The position numbers and the translations under genes are program-made. This document shows, in pieces, positions 10,121 through 21,576 of a stretch of DNA of 64,000 bases. This DNA comes from Cytospora piceicola (lineage: Eukaryota > Ascomycota > Sordariomycetes > Diaporthales > Cytosporaceae). Each line of letters opens with the position of its first letter. Positions within the stretch are counted from its first letter, which is position 1. The stretch is from NCBI GenBank assembly GCA_023375675.1, contig JALQBC010000007.1, positions 1,116,001 to 1,180,000 on the forward strand, given 5' to 3'. The notes under the pieces were generated by a model. It was not told the DNA's origin. It ran no database searches and saw nothing but the letters and a program-made list of their open reading frames with translations.

Positions 10121-12632
10121 TCACTCCCAATCGAAATGGTCCCTCACCGGCGTGCCGGGCGGACTTGCCTTGATCCTAGGCCGGCTCTTAAACACAGAAT
10201 CATAATCCACCCCCTCGGCCTCCTTCGCAAGGAGTTCCTCCAGCATCTTCGTCGAGTTCATCGTCGAGTCCCCCTCTGCCCCTGTCTCCTCGTCTACAGG
10301 TTCGGAAAAGTAACTCTGCCTAGCAATCTCGCCGCTCCGGTTTGTCAAGCTCTGCTTCCTCGCTTCCTGCTTTTGCGAGCGTTGGCGCTCGAGCCGTATC
10401 CTCTGCTGTGTAGCCTCGAAGTTGGCCATGGACTTGCGCGTCCGCGCTACCAAATCATCTTCCTCCTCCGCTGATGCCTCCTTTTCTTCGTTTTCGTTTC
10501 CGGCAAGTGCCGCGTCTTCTGGAATCGCAGTAGGTGTCGTTGATATGCTCCTCTTGGGAGGCGACCGGGGTGCTGTAGTTCGCCGGCGCAGGGGTGCAGC
10601 TGTGCCCACGGCAAGCTCGGCCTTCTCCTCCGTGCTCAGGGTGCGGGTCATGGATAGTCGCGTTCGCTCGGCTAGTGAGAGAGTGTGCCGCGGTCGACAC
10701 TGCTGTATGGGTGATGGCGAGGCTTCGTTCATGGATGCTAGGATTTGATCGGCTTGTTGCTGCGTTGGTGATGGCGGCATCGGTTCTGGAGACCTTGTCA
10801 AGCGCGGCGGGTCCCGTGGAGGCGACCTAGTCGGAGATGGAGAAGTGGCTCGTTGGGGAGAGCGCGTAGGAGAACGATAGGGGGATGGCGGCATATTGAT
10901 ATACTTCCGGACAGGGGGATGACGAGGGGATGATGCCTTTTCCCGAGGAGGCGACGTGGGTTCAGGGACGTCCGTGGGAGATATCTCGGTCGGTGTCGAC
11001 TTCGGTCTGAAGGAATCCATCGCCTTCAGAGGTTGTGGAAGCCGATGTCTTTGTGTCCTCTGCGGTCTGGCCACAGTCGCGTCGGAATCCATCACCTCGT
11101 GTAGAAGCTCTGGTGATGAGGAATTGAGAGGTTGTGTAGGCGGTGAGACAAATGTCTTTGCCAACTCCTCCTCGAGCTCACTAAGCTCAGAGGCTGGTTC
11201 CTCCACAGGCTGCTCGCTCAAGTTGCTCCGCATATACTGTTCCAGGGGCTGCTCGCGCCTCCTCATCTGGCCGGATACGTGCCCAGATTTGCCCCGACTG
11301 ATGTCTTTCAACTCAGCTTCAAGTTCGTCAAGCAAGCTGCCGTACTCTTCGTCAAGACCCGAGGCCTTGACTGCAGCCAATTTTCGAGAATTGCTTTGCC
11401 CAAGGCGCAAAGTCTCGTGGGCTCCAAACCCCAGATTGAATCCATTCTGCCGACCGAGGTTCTGGTCTCCTTTATTCCGAGCCTCATCAACATCGTTCCC
11501 AAACATTTCCTTCCGGAAGGTCTTCCATTTGTCCAGTCTCTCATGTTGGGCACGCACCCGGCTATCCAGTTGCTCGAGCAACCCACCGCTCTTGTCCTCG
11601 AGCTCGCCGAGGCGATTAGATTGGACTCGTCGCCATACACGATCAAAAGGAGCCGTCAGGAGGCCGTCTATAGAAGACTTCGCGTCCCCGTACAAGAGGG
11701 CCTCCATCCACCGCTCATTGCCTGACCAATTATTCCTGACCATCCGTCGTATATCCAGCTTGGCATCTTCGGAGAGTCTTGGGATCTTGGTCTGTCCAGT
11801 CCCTGATTTTATCTGCTCATGCCTTCTTGCAATCCTGCGCTCCTTCAGATCCAATAGCTCCGCAAAGTCATTGTATTGCACTTTGGCAGCCTTCTTATGG
11901 ATGAGCTTTCCCGTAAGAGAGACCTTGTGGGCCAGTAACAATGCCATGACATCGGCCCTTTCCCCTGAGTAACCCCTGTGTTCTAGAGCTAGTGCCTGCG
12001 CGGCAATAGGGTCTCCGTTGCTGTTGAGTTGCTCTTCGGCCACGAGCTTCTTCAATACGGCAGAAGAGAAGATGGCGAGGACTTCCTCCAGCTTTTCGCC
12101 CCTACACTCGTCGAGCACAGTCTTTCGGAGGATGACATCTCGTCCCAGGACACCATTCTTCTTCGCATATTCAAGACTTCGCAGCAGGGCGGCTCGTAAG
12201 TTTAGCGACTGAACTTGGTCGAGGGGAGGAAAGAAGGGTTGCAGTTTCTGTAGTTCTGGGCGTCAGTCCTGTCAAGCTACGAAGTCTCTAAGCTATACGC
12301 ACATTGCGCGCCTCCTCTGGGTCCCAAAGGCAGAACAGTTGATATAAGGCCCACTCGACGCATTGGATCCTCTTCTTCTGGCCCTGGGCAGGATCTTTGA
12401 TAGTAAAGGTCAAGGGGTTAATATCAGGCCAATCTGGAAGGAGGTCAAGATCCAGGAGCCGTAAGTTAGTCAGGAACAGCGAGACATTGGACGCTGTTGT
12501 TAAGCCTGTTGATTGCTTTGAAGGAAGAGCTGGGGCTTCAGTGGCCGAGGTTGCTATGGGCTTGCTGGGGTTTGGAGCCTTCAGACGAGTCGATCTCGTG
12601 CGAGAGAGCAAGGAATTCTGGGTTGCAGCCAT
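10121..12632 (-). CDS. HAUS6: HAUS augmin-like complex subunit 6
   Basis: Exons 12632-12303 and 12247-10121, 818 residues. The 55-nt intron has a GTGCGT donor, an ACTGACG branch site and a CTACAG acceptor; both sides are phase 0 and in frame. The N-terminal half (about residues 40-380) fits the HAUS6 N-terminal domain: NVSLFLTNLRLLDLDLLPDWP, then FPPLDQVQSLNLRAALLRS and a helical region. The C-terminal half is low-complexity, rich in Ser/Pro/Arg with several SPPR/SPTR sites that could be mitotic-kinase targets. In species where it is known, augmin binds spindle microtubules and recruits gamma-tubulin for branching nucleation. The assignment rests on the N-terminal domain, because the tail is poorly conserved. 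Confidence 0.8.
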
Positions 12633-13380
12633 GGCGGCTTCCGTGTCATGGTCAAATGTGTTTGCTGTCTCGTTCGCGGGGTCGTGATCGGGATGTAAGT
12701 AGACCTCTCATCGCAACATTCCATCGATGCCCGCTAACAAGAGGCAGGCGGTCGGTTGTCCAGCTGCGCGGCTGCATGTAAACAAAAGGAGCGCACCAGT
12801 CAACTTGCACCAGCGTTTAAAGTGGGGCCTGTGATCCACTCCACAGTGCATGCATTGATCAATCTGTGCTCCAGCAGTCCGGTCCGGTCCGGTCTCTTCC
12901 GACTCGGCCGAGACATGTGAAAGACGAGGAGGTTATTCCTTTGACGAACATTTGTCTATGAGGAGGAATACTGGAATACCAGACTTTTTAGATATTTACG
13001 TCCACTCCAGGACTTCACAATGGTCTTCCAGTCGTAGTCATGATGTCATACAGGAACTACAAGACGACTGTCAGAAACAATTGCGATATGAAGGGCTGCC
13101 CAGGTGGCTAACCTAACCGGAAACTGGCCGTAGACATGACGCATGGGTGACCGACATGTGCCATACCTATTGCATCCAATACCATCGTATCATAGAAGCA
13201 GGCCATTTTGCAGGCCATGATGAGTATCAAATATGAGTTATGAGTTGAGCTTCACCTACGGGCAAGTTGCCGCGAGACTCGACAATATCACCTACCTATG
13301 CTTCATACACAATATCACAACCTATCTAACCTATGTACTGACACATATATAGTCCCACAACCTTCATATAATCATTCACC
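12633..13380. other. Intergenic, divergent promoters
   Basis: About 750 bp between the divergent HAUS6 and SDR genes. It contains a short GGTCC tandem repeat at 12877-12894 and a CCTATCTAACCTATG pyrimidine-rich stretch near 13320, upstream of the SDR start. No gene is apparent. Confidence 0.5.
12877..12894 (+). repeat. GGTCC short tandem repeat
   Basis: Three and a half tandem copies of the pentamer GGTCC (GTCC-GGTCC-GGTCC-GGTC). It lies about 250 bp upstream of the HAUS6 start codon on the other strand and has no known function. Confidence 0.6.
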
Positions 13381-14441
13381 ATGCAGTCCATTTTACAGAA
13401 GGTTACTGGAATTGGCCCCACACAAATTCAACCCACAAACCTCCATGGCCGCGTCGCCATCGTCACTGGTGGTTCCCTCGGCATCGGCTTAGAGGTGTCG
13501 CGCGCCTTGGCTCACGCCGGTGCTAAGGTGATCATAGTCAACCGAAAGGAAGAACAAGGTCGAAAATCCATCAAGGCTATCAGGAAGAAAACACCGGACG
13601 CAGATGTGCACTGGAGAGGATGCGACCTGGGATCGCTCAAGCAGGTCAAGCAAGTCTTCACACGTCTCCGTGAGACTCTCGGCCGCCTAGACTTCCTCGT
13701 CCTATCCGCAGGCATAGTCACCAACCAGTATAGCGAGGATGTTGATGGGATCGATCGTCACTTTGGCGTAAACTACCTGGGCCACTACTACATCTGCAAT
13801 CTCCTCTGGCCATTACTGCGCAAGACGAGCAAGATTCCAAACACGCCCGCCCCGAGAGTGGTCTTCGAGGCGAGCGAGCTGCACCGTTTAACACCCATCA
13901 ACGTCCACTTTGCCGGTTTGCAGGAGATCAACAACCCGGATTTGGGACCCACTGAGCTCTATGCCCGGACGAAGCTTGCTATGATTCTGCTTGCCAAGTT
14001 CGGGCTTGCTGGCAAGGTCATCAAGGATAACAACGACCAAATATACGCACTCTCGGTGCATCCTGGAGCAGTATGTCACAGATACCCCTGACCAGATCTG
14101 ATAGAAATAGATAATAATAGAAGATCTAGGTCAACACGAAAATTCATCAGCAGTGGAAGGATGCCTACCCTGGCATCACAGGCACGCTCTTGAAGTGGGT
14201 ATGGCTGGCAATAGGCCGCGATGTGAAACAGGGCTCATACAGCACTCTCTGGGCGCTCACGTCACCCGAGATAATAGAGAAGAACCAGAATGGCTGGTAC
14301 TTCACTGATCCTGGTGAGCAGGGCAAGGAAAGCGCACAGGCATCTGACCAGTCCTTGGGGGCTGCGCTTTGGGATCTTAGTGAGTGGATCATCAAGGAGA
14401 GGCTGGGTGATGATGCGTTGGTGGATTGGAACTCTCAATGA
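13381..14441 (+). CDS. Short-chain dehydrogenase/reductase, retinol-dehydrogenase-like
   Basis: Exons 13381-14070 and 14130-14441, 333 residues. The 59-nt intron (GTATGT donor, CTAG acceptor) lies in phase 0 between HPGA and VNTKIHQQW. The Rossmann motif TGGSLGIG (residues 29-36) binds the nucleotide. The usual NNAG is replaced by LSAG (109-112). Catalytic Ser165, Tyr194 and Lys198 (YARTK) are present. The HPGAV motif and the long C-terminal part place it among fungal SDRs related to retinol dehydrogenases and WW-domain oxidoreductases. The substrate cannot be read from the sequence. The start ATG has a good context (TTCACCATGC). Confidence 0.9.
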
Positions 14442-16258
14442 AAGGGGTTTATGCTGAAGATTATTCGCGTTGTGTTTTGCGCTGTGCCTACTCTGGTTGT
14501 CCTCTCTCCAGTGTCAACTTGATGGCTTATTTGAGGAGCTGGCTCACTCCGAGGCTGCAACTACCTACAGAACTTTTTACCAAGCTAGGTAGGGCCGGCG
14601 CATACTTTACAAGCCATATACATGAATACTTAGGCACCTATGGAATACTCGGATAGCGGTCAAGTATATGTCTTGATATATGGTAAATATTTCGTGTAGT
14701 CTTCCTATGCGGCGGGTCAAGCGCGTCACTTAGTTTGTGAGGAGGGAAGGCTTTAGGTAACCGAACATAGTTATCAGCGACTTGTAGGTCTTGAAGTGAT
14801 CAAGGACATTGTTGTTGGCCGCCTTGTTCGACTCCCGGGGCCAGGGCCACTAACATCGGGGCCATACACAGAGGCGGGAACCCAAACCAAATCTCCATCT
14901 TTTCCATGGAGCTGCGGGCTGACACGGACTCGCAGAAGGCTACGCTCAAGGTTTCTGTAAGACAAGAACTGTTGAGTCTATTCCACCGGTCACAGCTTTG
15001 TGAAAGACTGGATCAGGGGGTGGGTCATTGGGACCGGCCATGTTGGGAGGACATTTATTATTGAATCCACAGCATTTTATATCACGAAGATGATGTGGTC
15101 TATGTTATTAGCCTTTGAACATAACCAGATACATTGATCTCACTGCTATTGTTGCAAACAAGAGAGAAACAAGGGGCAAAATAAGGTGTAATGACCCCGT
15201 ATCTAACATATGTATCCCTATATGATATAAAACCTTGATATAACATATATACCAAGTGGTTGGGTCAATAGAAATGCAATGTATGTAACTCTTTACCCCT
15301 ATATAGCATATAACCCATCCATGGCACATATCTCTTGAATGGGTCGCATATTGTATAGAAGTCCACCACTTTAACCAAATAGGGTCCTGCATAATAGCGG
15401 AAATTGAGGTTTATCTTGGAACATCGGTAGGTTACCCTTTAGACTGTTGGTTGTTTTCGATAAGATGCTAGGCGCATGCTCCGCATGACCCATACGTAAT
15501 ACAGACTGGTCGGGTTACAGTGGCTCGAAGGAGTACATGTATCATATCGGGGTATAACTCTTCGCATGTCGGCACTAGCAAACTGGAGGATACGTAATGG
15601 CGTTTAACATTCCTTTCCTCTCATGATTTGCTACGGTGGGCACCCCGTATCTATAATGAGACCCTTCCAGGCCATCTGTATGACATCCCATATGCGGGAT
15701 ACATGTAAATATAGGGGTAAGAGATTACACACATTATTGATCAAATCATTCACTAGCCATATGTCATATATGAGCACTTGAGGCTTAACCAATGTAGTCC
15801 AAGCCCACAGATTAGATCGTGCCTACTTGTCTTTGAGAGTTCGTGTTGTTTGAGATGTACGAAGAAAACGCTAAGCCGCCGAACGGGATTATGTGCTGTG
15901 GCAACTTTGTCTCCAAGTAGGTATTCTCTATGTAAATCGCCCTAGATCATGCTGATGAAATAAGATTCAAGCCCGTGCAAGCGAATGCCCTCGTCCCTTG
16001 ATGCCCTCTTTTCTGATTCGATCTCCTAAGAGGTTTGGCCACCATGCGATGGGAAGCGCCTGCTTGAGCCCCGTGTTCGTCATTATAAGTCATTTCCCAG
16101 GTGGTCGTCCATGTACTGCCTTGCCCTCTCAAAGGTCTAGGTCGGATGAATGTTTGCTGATTCCTTTCGGCCGTCAACTGGTCTCGAGGGTGATTCCCTC
16201 CGCTACAATACGCTCGGGATGTATAGCCCTGGAGCTTGGCAGTGAAGCCCGGACTGTT
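14442..16258. other. Gene-poor intergenic stretch with a degenerate repeat cluster
   Basis: About 1.8 kb with no supported gene. The part from 15190 to 15730 carries related short sequences in both orientations (see the repeat entry). The 94-residue ORF on the minus strand at 15108-15392 runs through these repeats and is Ile/Tyr/Trp-rich; I do not consider it a gene. Confidence 0.5.
15190..15730. repeat. Cluster of short direct and inverted repeats (TACCCCTATAT family)
   Basis: The 12-mer ACCCCGTATCTA occurs exactly at 15194-15205 and 15642-15653. A related core, TACCCCTATAT, is at 15293-15303, with a weaker direct copy at 15211-15224. Inverted copies lie near 15545-15561 and 15708-15724. 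The 15280-15325 and 15680-15735 copies match over about 45 bp when one is inverted, at roughly three quarters identity by eye. This could be the remains of a small non-autonomous transposon. I see no coding sequence or clear target-site duplication. Confidence 0.5.
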
Positions 16259-16993
16259 TCACAGGTCTTTCCACTTCCAGACACTCCACTCATGGAGCTT
16301 CTCATCGTCCCAGTCTTTGAGGTCGATCTCTTCCCTGCCCTCCTGCTCCGCAACCAAGCCTTCCGCATCCATCAACTCCCAGAACTCTCGTATATGGTCG
16401 ATGTACGCAATCCTTAGTGGCCACATGACGATTGCTCGCGCAGTCGCCGTCCGTCGCATACACTTAACAATCATCTGGCTCAGCAGACTAGGATGGTCTT
16501 CCGTGTACATAGTATCCGCGGCCAGGACGATAGGAAACTTAGTCTCATCGTTCACCAGGATCGTATCTCTGCCATCCGGACCAGGCTTGTGGAGGTGGAT
16601 CACATCCGGCTTGGTCCAGTCCAGTGTACCACAGGCCACGACACCTCCGGTGGCTTTCATGGCTTCCTCGTTGATATCGACGTTGAGCTGCAAGCCCGGG
16701 ACGATGCCCGGCAGGTCCGTCAGCAGCGATCTCGTGCCCCACACGGCGGCTGCGCTGAGGCCGGTGAGGCCGGTTCCGGCACCAAGCTCCAGGATGGAAT
16801 AGTTGTTGTTATCGTTTTGCTTCAGTTGGTCCCGGTCTATTCTCAGCTTGTGTAACGTGTTGGAGAGGAGGAACGACGAGCTCCATGTGGCTAGGAGCAG
16901 CCCCTCTGCTTCGCAGTGCGCCTCGGCGATGGCGATCGATACATTATCGACATCACTTTTTTGTATCGTGTATGAAGATCTTTTGATTGCCAT
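16259..16993 (-). CDS. METTL21-like lysine methyltransferase (Methyltransf_16 family)
   Basis: 244 residues from the ATG at 16993 (GCCATGG context). The frame stays open to an ATG at 17101, which would add 36 residues low in acidic amino acids. I prefer the inner start because a TATAA-like sequence lies between the two ATGs, but the longer form is possible. The S-adenosylmethionine-binding motif I is clear (ILELGAGTGLTGL). It is followed by LTDLPGIVPGLQLNV, LDW, and the post-motif AADTMY characteristic of class I methyltransferases that modify lysines of non-histone proteins such as chaperones and elongation factors. The substrate is unknown. Confidence 0.82.
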   Translation of the reverse strand: MAIKRSSYTIQKSDVDNVSIAIAEAHCEAEGLLLATWSSSFLLSNTLHKLRIDRDQLKQNDNNNYSILELGAGTGLTGLSAAAVWGTRSLLTDLPGIVPGLQLNVDINEEAMKATGGVVACGTLDWTKPDVIHLHKPGPDGRDTILVNDETKFPIVLAADTMYTEDHPSLLSQMIVKCMRRTATARAIVMWPLRIAYIDHIREFWELMDAEGLVAEQEGREEIDLKDWDDEKLHEWSVWKWKDL

Positions 16994-18512
16994 GGCTGTG
17001 AAGGTTATGCTGTTTCTGATAAGTGGTACCGAAAGGGATAAAAATCCCTTAGTTGAAGTTTTCGCGGGAGTGTTATAAAAGCGGGCCCGCGATGGCTTCA
17101 TTTCTAGTGGCGGTCTGTGTTGCTGAGTTAAGGAATCCGGCGTTTTCTTCGCATTGACGTGCCTCGGTTTCTGAGTACCATACCCCGATTACATATACAT
17201 GGTCAACAATGTAAGGGCTGAGTTGTCAACGGCATGTTATCCTGTCCTACTGAGACTTTATCTTCTGTCTTCTATTTGTTGTGCCCATGTAGTGCAAGCA
17301 CATGCTGGCAGAAGGGAGGACCAGTCCTATGCACCAATAATCTAGGTACGTTGAGAATTTCGTTTCGACAGTATTAGACGTTACATTGCATCGAAAGGGA
17401 AATGTTAATTCCGTCTGGCTAGCGCTGGTGGATTTCTCCCTAATTATAAATTGTATTCCCTGCAGCATGATTCCTTTCAAATATTCCAGTATCTTGTAGT
17501 CGAGGGCCAGTGCTCAAAAGTCCACGGGTGCTTTTCCTGGGTGTAAGTAGCACACACACTCAACTACCTGATACTTTTCGTTTCAAGACTTGTTATTTTA
17601 TGAAGCTCATGCAAAAACACACCTCACCTTCAAATGTTTCCAATATAAACTCTTGAACACATCGCAGGCGAAATGGCTATAAACGAAAGTGTACTATCAT
17701 TTATTGTGCTGCTTGCAAAGCCACCATTTACCACGATCTGTGCAATAGCTTTAAGCATCGGATATCCTGAGATGATACTTTCGGGTACCAGATGCCAGCT
17801 ATGCTGGCTCCTGGTGTGCACATTGGCTCATCGTCAAATCAACGCCAGCCCCCTATGAATTGTTCCTAAAACTCCAATACAGTCACCACTAATATAGCCA
17901 CATCCTGGTCTCTATAGATCGTCGAGGCGAATGCCACGAACTGAACGCGATATGATCATACTGCCCTGTCACATTCCAAGCCCCGATATGTCCATCGTCA
18001 GGGCCAAAACAAAGTTTCCTTATATGTGCGCTCAACATGCGTATTATCACCCCGTGCGTGAGACCAAAGATATGTTCCTAGCGAAGGTTGGTAGTCTCAC
18101 CGACCAACGCTGTTGAACAATCCCCCAGATTACTCATCAAAGGAACGGTGGGGAAGAGGGGAAATAATCCTTGTATTTCCCCAGATTCCTGCCGTTGGAC
18201 CGAGGCTTGTTTCGGACTTCGTACCCAGTCAACTTTCTTTCCACGGCTAACATCCCCGAGACCTGTAACCCACTTCCTCCAGTTGATATTCTTGCCCATA
18301 CAGTATCATTCACCTCGTTTGATTGTGCCCCTGTGCTTGTCATCAAGTCAAGGACCGAGTATATAACATATCAAAGACCCTAGAAGTGGAAGAGCAACCG
18401 ACCTCGTGAATCTTCAGGCCGCCGCCACCATAAACAGTGTTACCCCATACTTAGTATATACACACCACCCAAGCCAAACTCTGTCGTTTCTGCTGTGCAC
18501 GCTGCTCCCACA
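16994..18512. other. Intergenic between methyltransferase and enoyl-CoA hydratase genes
   Basis: About 1.5 kb between divergent genes. No ORF here has recognisable content, and I see no repeat. A CCGAGG hexamer at 18200-18205 lies 308 bp upstream of the enoyl-CoA hydratase start (separate entry). Confidence 0.5.
18200..18205 (+). promoter_or_regulatory. Possible FarA/FarB-type (CCGAGG) site
   Basis: CCGAGG is the core recognised by the fungal fatty-acid regulators FarA/FarB (Ctf1-type zinc-cluster proteins). It sits upstream of a peroxisomal enoyl-CoA hydratase gene. A hexamer is common by chance, so the call rests on the matching site upstream of the acyl-CoA oxidase gene. Confidence 0.3.
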
Positions 18513-19388
18513 ATGTCTGCCCTACCCAGCCGCCTGACCTCCCCACCGCCATCCATCCCGGACGTGCTCACCTCCTTCCCCTCCCCCCACATCCTCCTCG
18601 TGACACTCAACCGTCCCACCTCCCTCAACGCCATCCCAACCGCCAACCACGCCCTCTTCGACGGCCTGTGGCGCTGGTACGACTCCCAGCCCACCCTCCG
18701 CTGCGCCATCCTCACGGGCACGGGGCGGGCCTTCTGCGCGGGCGCGGACCTCAAGGAGTGGAACGCGCGCAACGCGGCCGCGGGCTCCTCCGGGGACGGC
18801 GCGGGGGCCGCCGACGCCGCGAGGGCCGGCAGGGACAAGTGGGCGCCGGCGGGGTTCGGGGGCCTGTCCAACAGGGCGGGCGCGAAGCCGGTCATCGCGG
18901 CGGTCAACGGGCTGTGCATGGGCGGGGGCATGGAGATGGCCGTCAACTGCGACCTGGTCGTCGCGTCCGAGGACGCGAGGTTCGCGCTGCCCGAGGTGAA
19001 GAGGGGCGTCATCGCGCTGGCGGGCGCGCTGCCGAGGATCCAGAAGACGCTTGGGAAGCAGAGGGCTGCGGAGATGGCGCTTGTGGGCGGGACGTTTGAT
19101 GCCCGGAAGATGTACGAGTGGGGGGTCGTGAACAAGGTCGTCAAGAAGGAGGACGTGGTGAAGGAGGCGATTGCTTATGCGGAAGAGATTGCAGGCAATA
19201 GTCCCGACTCAGTGATTGTGAGCCGGGAAGCGTTGAGACACGGATGGGAGGGAATTGGCCCGGAGTTGGCGACGGAAATGTTGGATCGGGGCATGTTTGG
19301 ACGGATGGATGCTGGTGAGAATATGAAGGAAGGGATCTTGAGCTTTGTTGAGAAAAGGAAGCCGGTATGGAAGGACAGCAAACTATAA
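18513..19388 (+). CDS. Peroxisomal enoyl-CoA hydratase/isomerase
   Basis: 291 residues, intronless, starting at the ATG in CCCACAATGTC. The crotonase fold is clear. The CoA-binding/oxyanion motif is FCAGADLKEW. GLCMGGGMEMAVNCDLV carries the first catalytic Glu, and RFALPEVKRGV carries the second. With both acidic residues present, an active hydratase is expected rather than a hydrolase-type relative. The protein ends in SKL, a perfect PTS1 signal, so it should work in peroxisomes, probably in fatty-acid or branched-chain acyl-CoA breakdown. The central part of the gene is strikingly GC-rich at third positions. An Ala/Gly-rich insert (about residues 88-110) follows the oxyanion motif. Confidence 0.9.
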   Translation: MSALPSRLTSPPPSIPDVLTSFPSPHILLVTLNRPTSLNAIPTANHALFDGLWRWYDSQPTLRCAILTGTGRAFCAGADLKEWNARNAAAGSSGDGAGAADAARAGRDKWAPAGFGGLSNRAGAKPVIAAVNGLCMGGGMEMAVNCDLVVASEDARFALPEVKRGVIALAGALPRIQKTLGKQRAAEMALVGGTFDARKMYEWGVVNKVVKKEDVVKEAIAYAEEIAGNSPDSVIVSREALRHGWEGIGPELATEMLDRGMFGRMDAGENMKEGILSFVEKRKPVWKDSKL

Positions 19389-19901
19389 TAGAGCCATACA
19401 TATGCCTTGAGGACTTTGAAGGAACGCGTTGTCTCTTGTTGACCTCTGCGGTGGCTGGGCTTGCTAGAAAGCTTATAGATCACTGGTTATTGTTTGGATA
19501 TTTGATTGTGATTATCTAAGAGGACTTTGATGCACCACCAGTCCAGGGCTCTGGTAGACCTTACGTTACTTGCAACATCAATTGTTTTGTCCATGCCCTT
19601 GGACATATCACACCTCTGTGAACTTGCAACTATAGTCCGTGCCCAGGTGTCTCACTTGTATTACCGATTACCTCCAACGTTACATCGTAAGCTTGTGTCC
19701 CATCGTCGGAAAGTCAAAGAACCCGAGAGAGGTGGTCATGAGGGGGAAAACTAGCCTTCTACACTTGCAAATGCGGGGGTCGCCATCGGTTTGATATAAA
19801 ATGCTTGACGCGGGGATGATGGCCCCATATCAAGGAGGTCTCAGACGCACCCGTGGTCAATTAGGAAGTTTCATTATCGTGTGAAGAATACCTCCTCTAA
19901 A
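19389..19901. other. Intergenic
   Basis: About 510 bp between tandem plus-strand genes. It holds the 3' UTR of the hydratase gene and the promoter of the second SDR. I see no distinctive element. Confidence 0.45.
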
Positions 19902-20895
19902 ATGACGTTTCTGCTGAGGTCCACAAAATTTAGGAGGGTTGCAAGCCGTCATTTCCCTCGACGGAGCACTCAGACTAGATGTGCCAGCGGAACTGCACCG
20001 GGCTCACTGCTTCGCAAACCTGTGGAGGGCAAGCATGATATTGTGACAGGATCAAGCCAGGGTATTGGCAAGTCTATTGCCCTGCGGCTGGCATTAGACG
20101 GGTATAACGTGTGCATCAACGACATCCCTGGAAAGGAGAAGGCTTGTGATGGGGTTGTGGATGAGATCAAGTCCATGGGGAGGAAGGCAGTAACCGCCGT
20201 GGGAGACGTTAGCAAGAGGAACGACGTCAAGGATCTGATGAAGAAGAGTGTCAGGGAACTGGGGCCTCTTCACACAATGTGAGTTCGAAACCTCCATAAC
20301 CATGATCCTCTGACTAGGTACCATGAGACTGAGACAGCAGGTCAGGGTTGCCAATGCCGGCATAGCCCAGGTCAAGCCCTTGCTCGACCTAACCGAGGAG
20401 GACTTCTCACGCATATTCGCCGTCAACGTGCAAGGCGTTCACAACTGCTACGCCGAGGCAGCGCACCAGATGATCAGCCAAGGCACCTGCAAGGCCGACT
20501 CGCCCGGCAAGCTACTCGGGGCGGCGTCCATCGTCGGCTTCAAGCCCTTCCCGCTCCTCTCCCACTACAGCGCATCCAAGTGGGCGGTGCGCGGGCTCAC
20601 GCAGGCCTGCGCGATGGAGCTGGCGGAGCACAACATCACGGCCAATGCCTACGCCCCGGGGATAGTGGACACGTCGATGTGGGACCTCATTGACGAGGCG
20701 ATGGCGAGGAGGGGCGGGGGGAAGGATATGAAGAAGGGCGAGGCCAGGCGCAAGATCGTTGAGAACACAACAGCGCTGAGGAGGACGAGCGTGCCGGAGG
20801 ATGTCGCCAAGCTGGTGAGCTTCTTGTGCAGCAGCGACAGTGACTTTATTACTGGGCAGACGCAGATCGTGGACGGGGGGACTTTCTATACGTGA
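19902..20895 (+). CDS. Short-chain dehydrogenase/reductase (classical SDR), possibly mitochondrial
   Basis: Exons 19902-20278 and 20346-20895, 308 residues. The 67-nt intron has a GTGAGT donor and splices in phase 2 to give HTMVANAG, the conserved NAG motif. The first 45 residues are basic and Ser/Arg-rich with no acidic residue until PVEGK, like a mitochondrial presequence. Next come TGSSQGIG (49-56), D-V-S after the third strand, VANAG, a catalytic Ser in GAASIVGF, YSASK, and the ending ITGQTQIVDGGTFYT. The pattern is that of diacetyl/acetoin reductase-like and 3-oxoacyl-ACP-reductase-like SDRs. KHDIVTGS replaces the usual KVAIVTGS, so Asp sits where a hydrophobic residue is normal. The substrate is unknown. 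Confidence 0.85.
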
Positions 20896-21576
20896 GATTC
20901 AGGTTGAATGGCGGACTGGCAGGCCACTGGAGGTTGTCAGGTAATATGGAGCGTTTTGAGGGCACTCAGGGGCTGGTTTGATGGGTCTTGACTTTGGGTG
21001 GAACCGATGAATCCCACCAAGCAACCAAGCAGCCAACTAAGCAATCAACCGTATACTATGGTAATTCATATTTAGGTTACATAGACACATGTATCTACAT
21101 TTGGTTCGAGCCGTGCCAGGCATCAACATTTTAGTGTGGCCCAGCCTGCCAGCCTTATATAAAGTTTGTAATATCCTGGCCCAAATCTAAAGTGTATATA
21201 CTAGCCTAACTACTCAAGTAGGTACTTAATTACACAGTACCTAGGTAGTGTAAAGTGTGAAAAGTTGGCCTACTGTACCTAGCGTATGTACTGTACTGTA
21301 GGTAGTTCAGGCCTAAGCACCACTCCACTTTACCCTTTACGGAGTCCAGTAGTCCGTCAGGTCGTGCCGCAATCAGATGGCGCCGGACCTCAGCCAGCAC
21401 CTGCTATGAGGTGGCTTTTCCTCCAACGTCAGGTTCATGACTATCGATGACAATGCTCTTCAAGGGTACTCTGACGTCAATAACCATTTAGGTAGATTAA
21501 CCGTGGAGGTTTGTGTTACACAGGAGAAGTTGACGCAGGTCATACGAAAGTCATACAGAGGTTACGACATCTACTG
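20896..21576. other. Intergenic with a second TACCTA-rich stretch
   Basis: About 680 bp before the degenerate element. From 21210 to 21320 it repeats the AGGTA/TACCT style seen at 5.3-5.6 kb (for example ACAGTACCTAGGTAGTG and TACTGTACTGTAGGTAG). No gene is seen. Confidence 0.5.
21570..21576 (+). repeat. Candidate target-site duplication (left copy)
   Basis: TCTACTG directly abuts the 3' tail of the degenerate LINE and recurs at 27657-27663, the point where AT-rich sequence ends. Seven bases could match by chance. Confidence 0.4.

Noticed and set aside
16994..17101. 36-residue N-terminal extension of the methyltransferase
   Set aside because: Possible but less likely. A TATAA-like sequence lies inside it, the downstream ATG has the better context, and the family core begins after it.
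21098..21112. GGTTCGAGCC resembling a tRNA T-arm
   Set aside because: No D-arm, anticodon stem or acceptor pairing can be built upstream of it.
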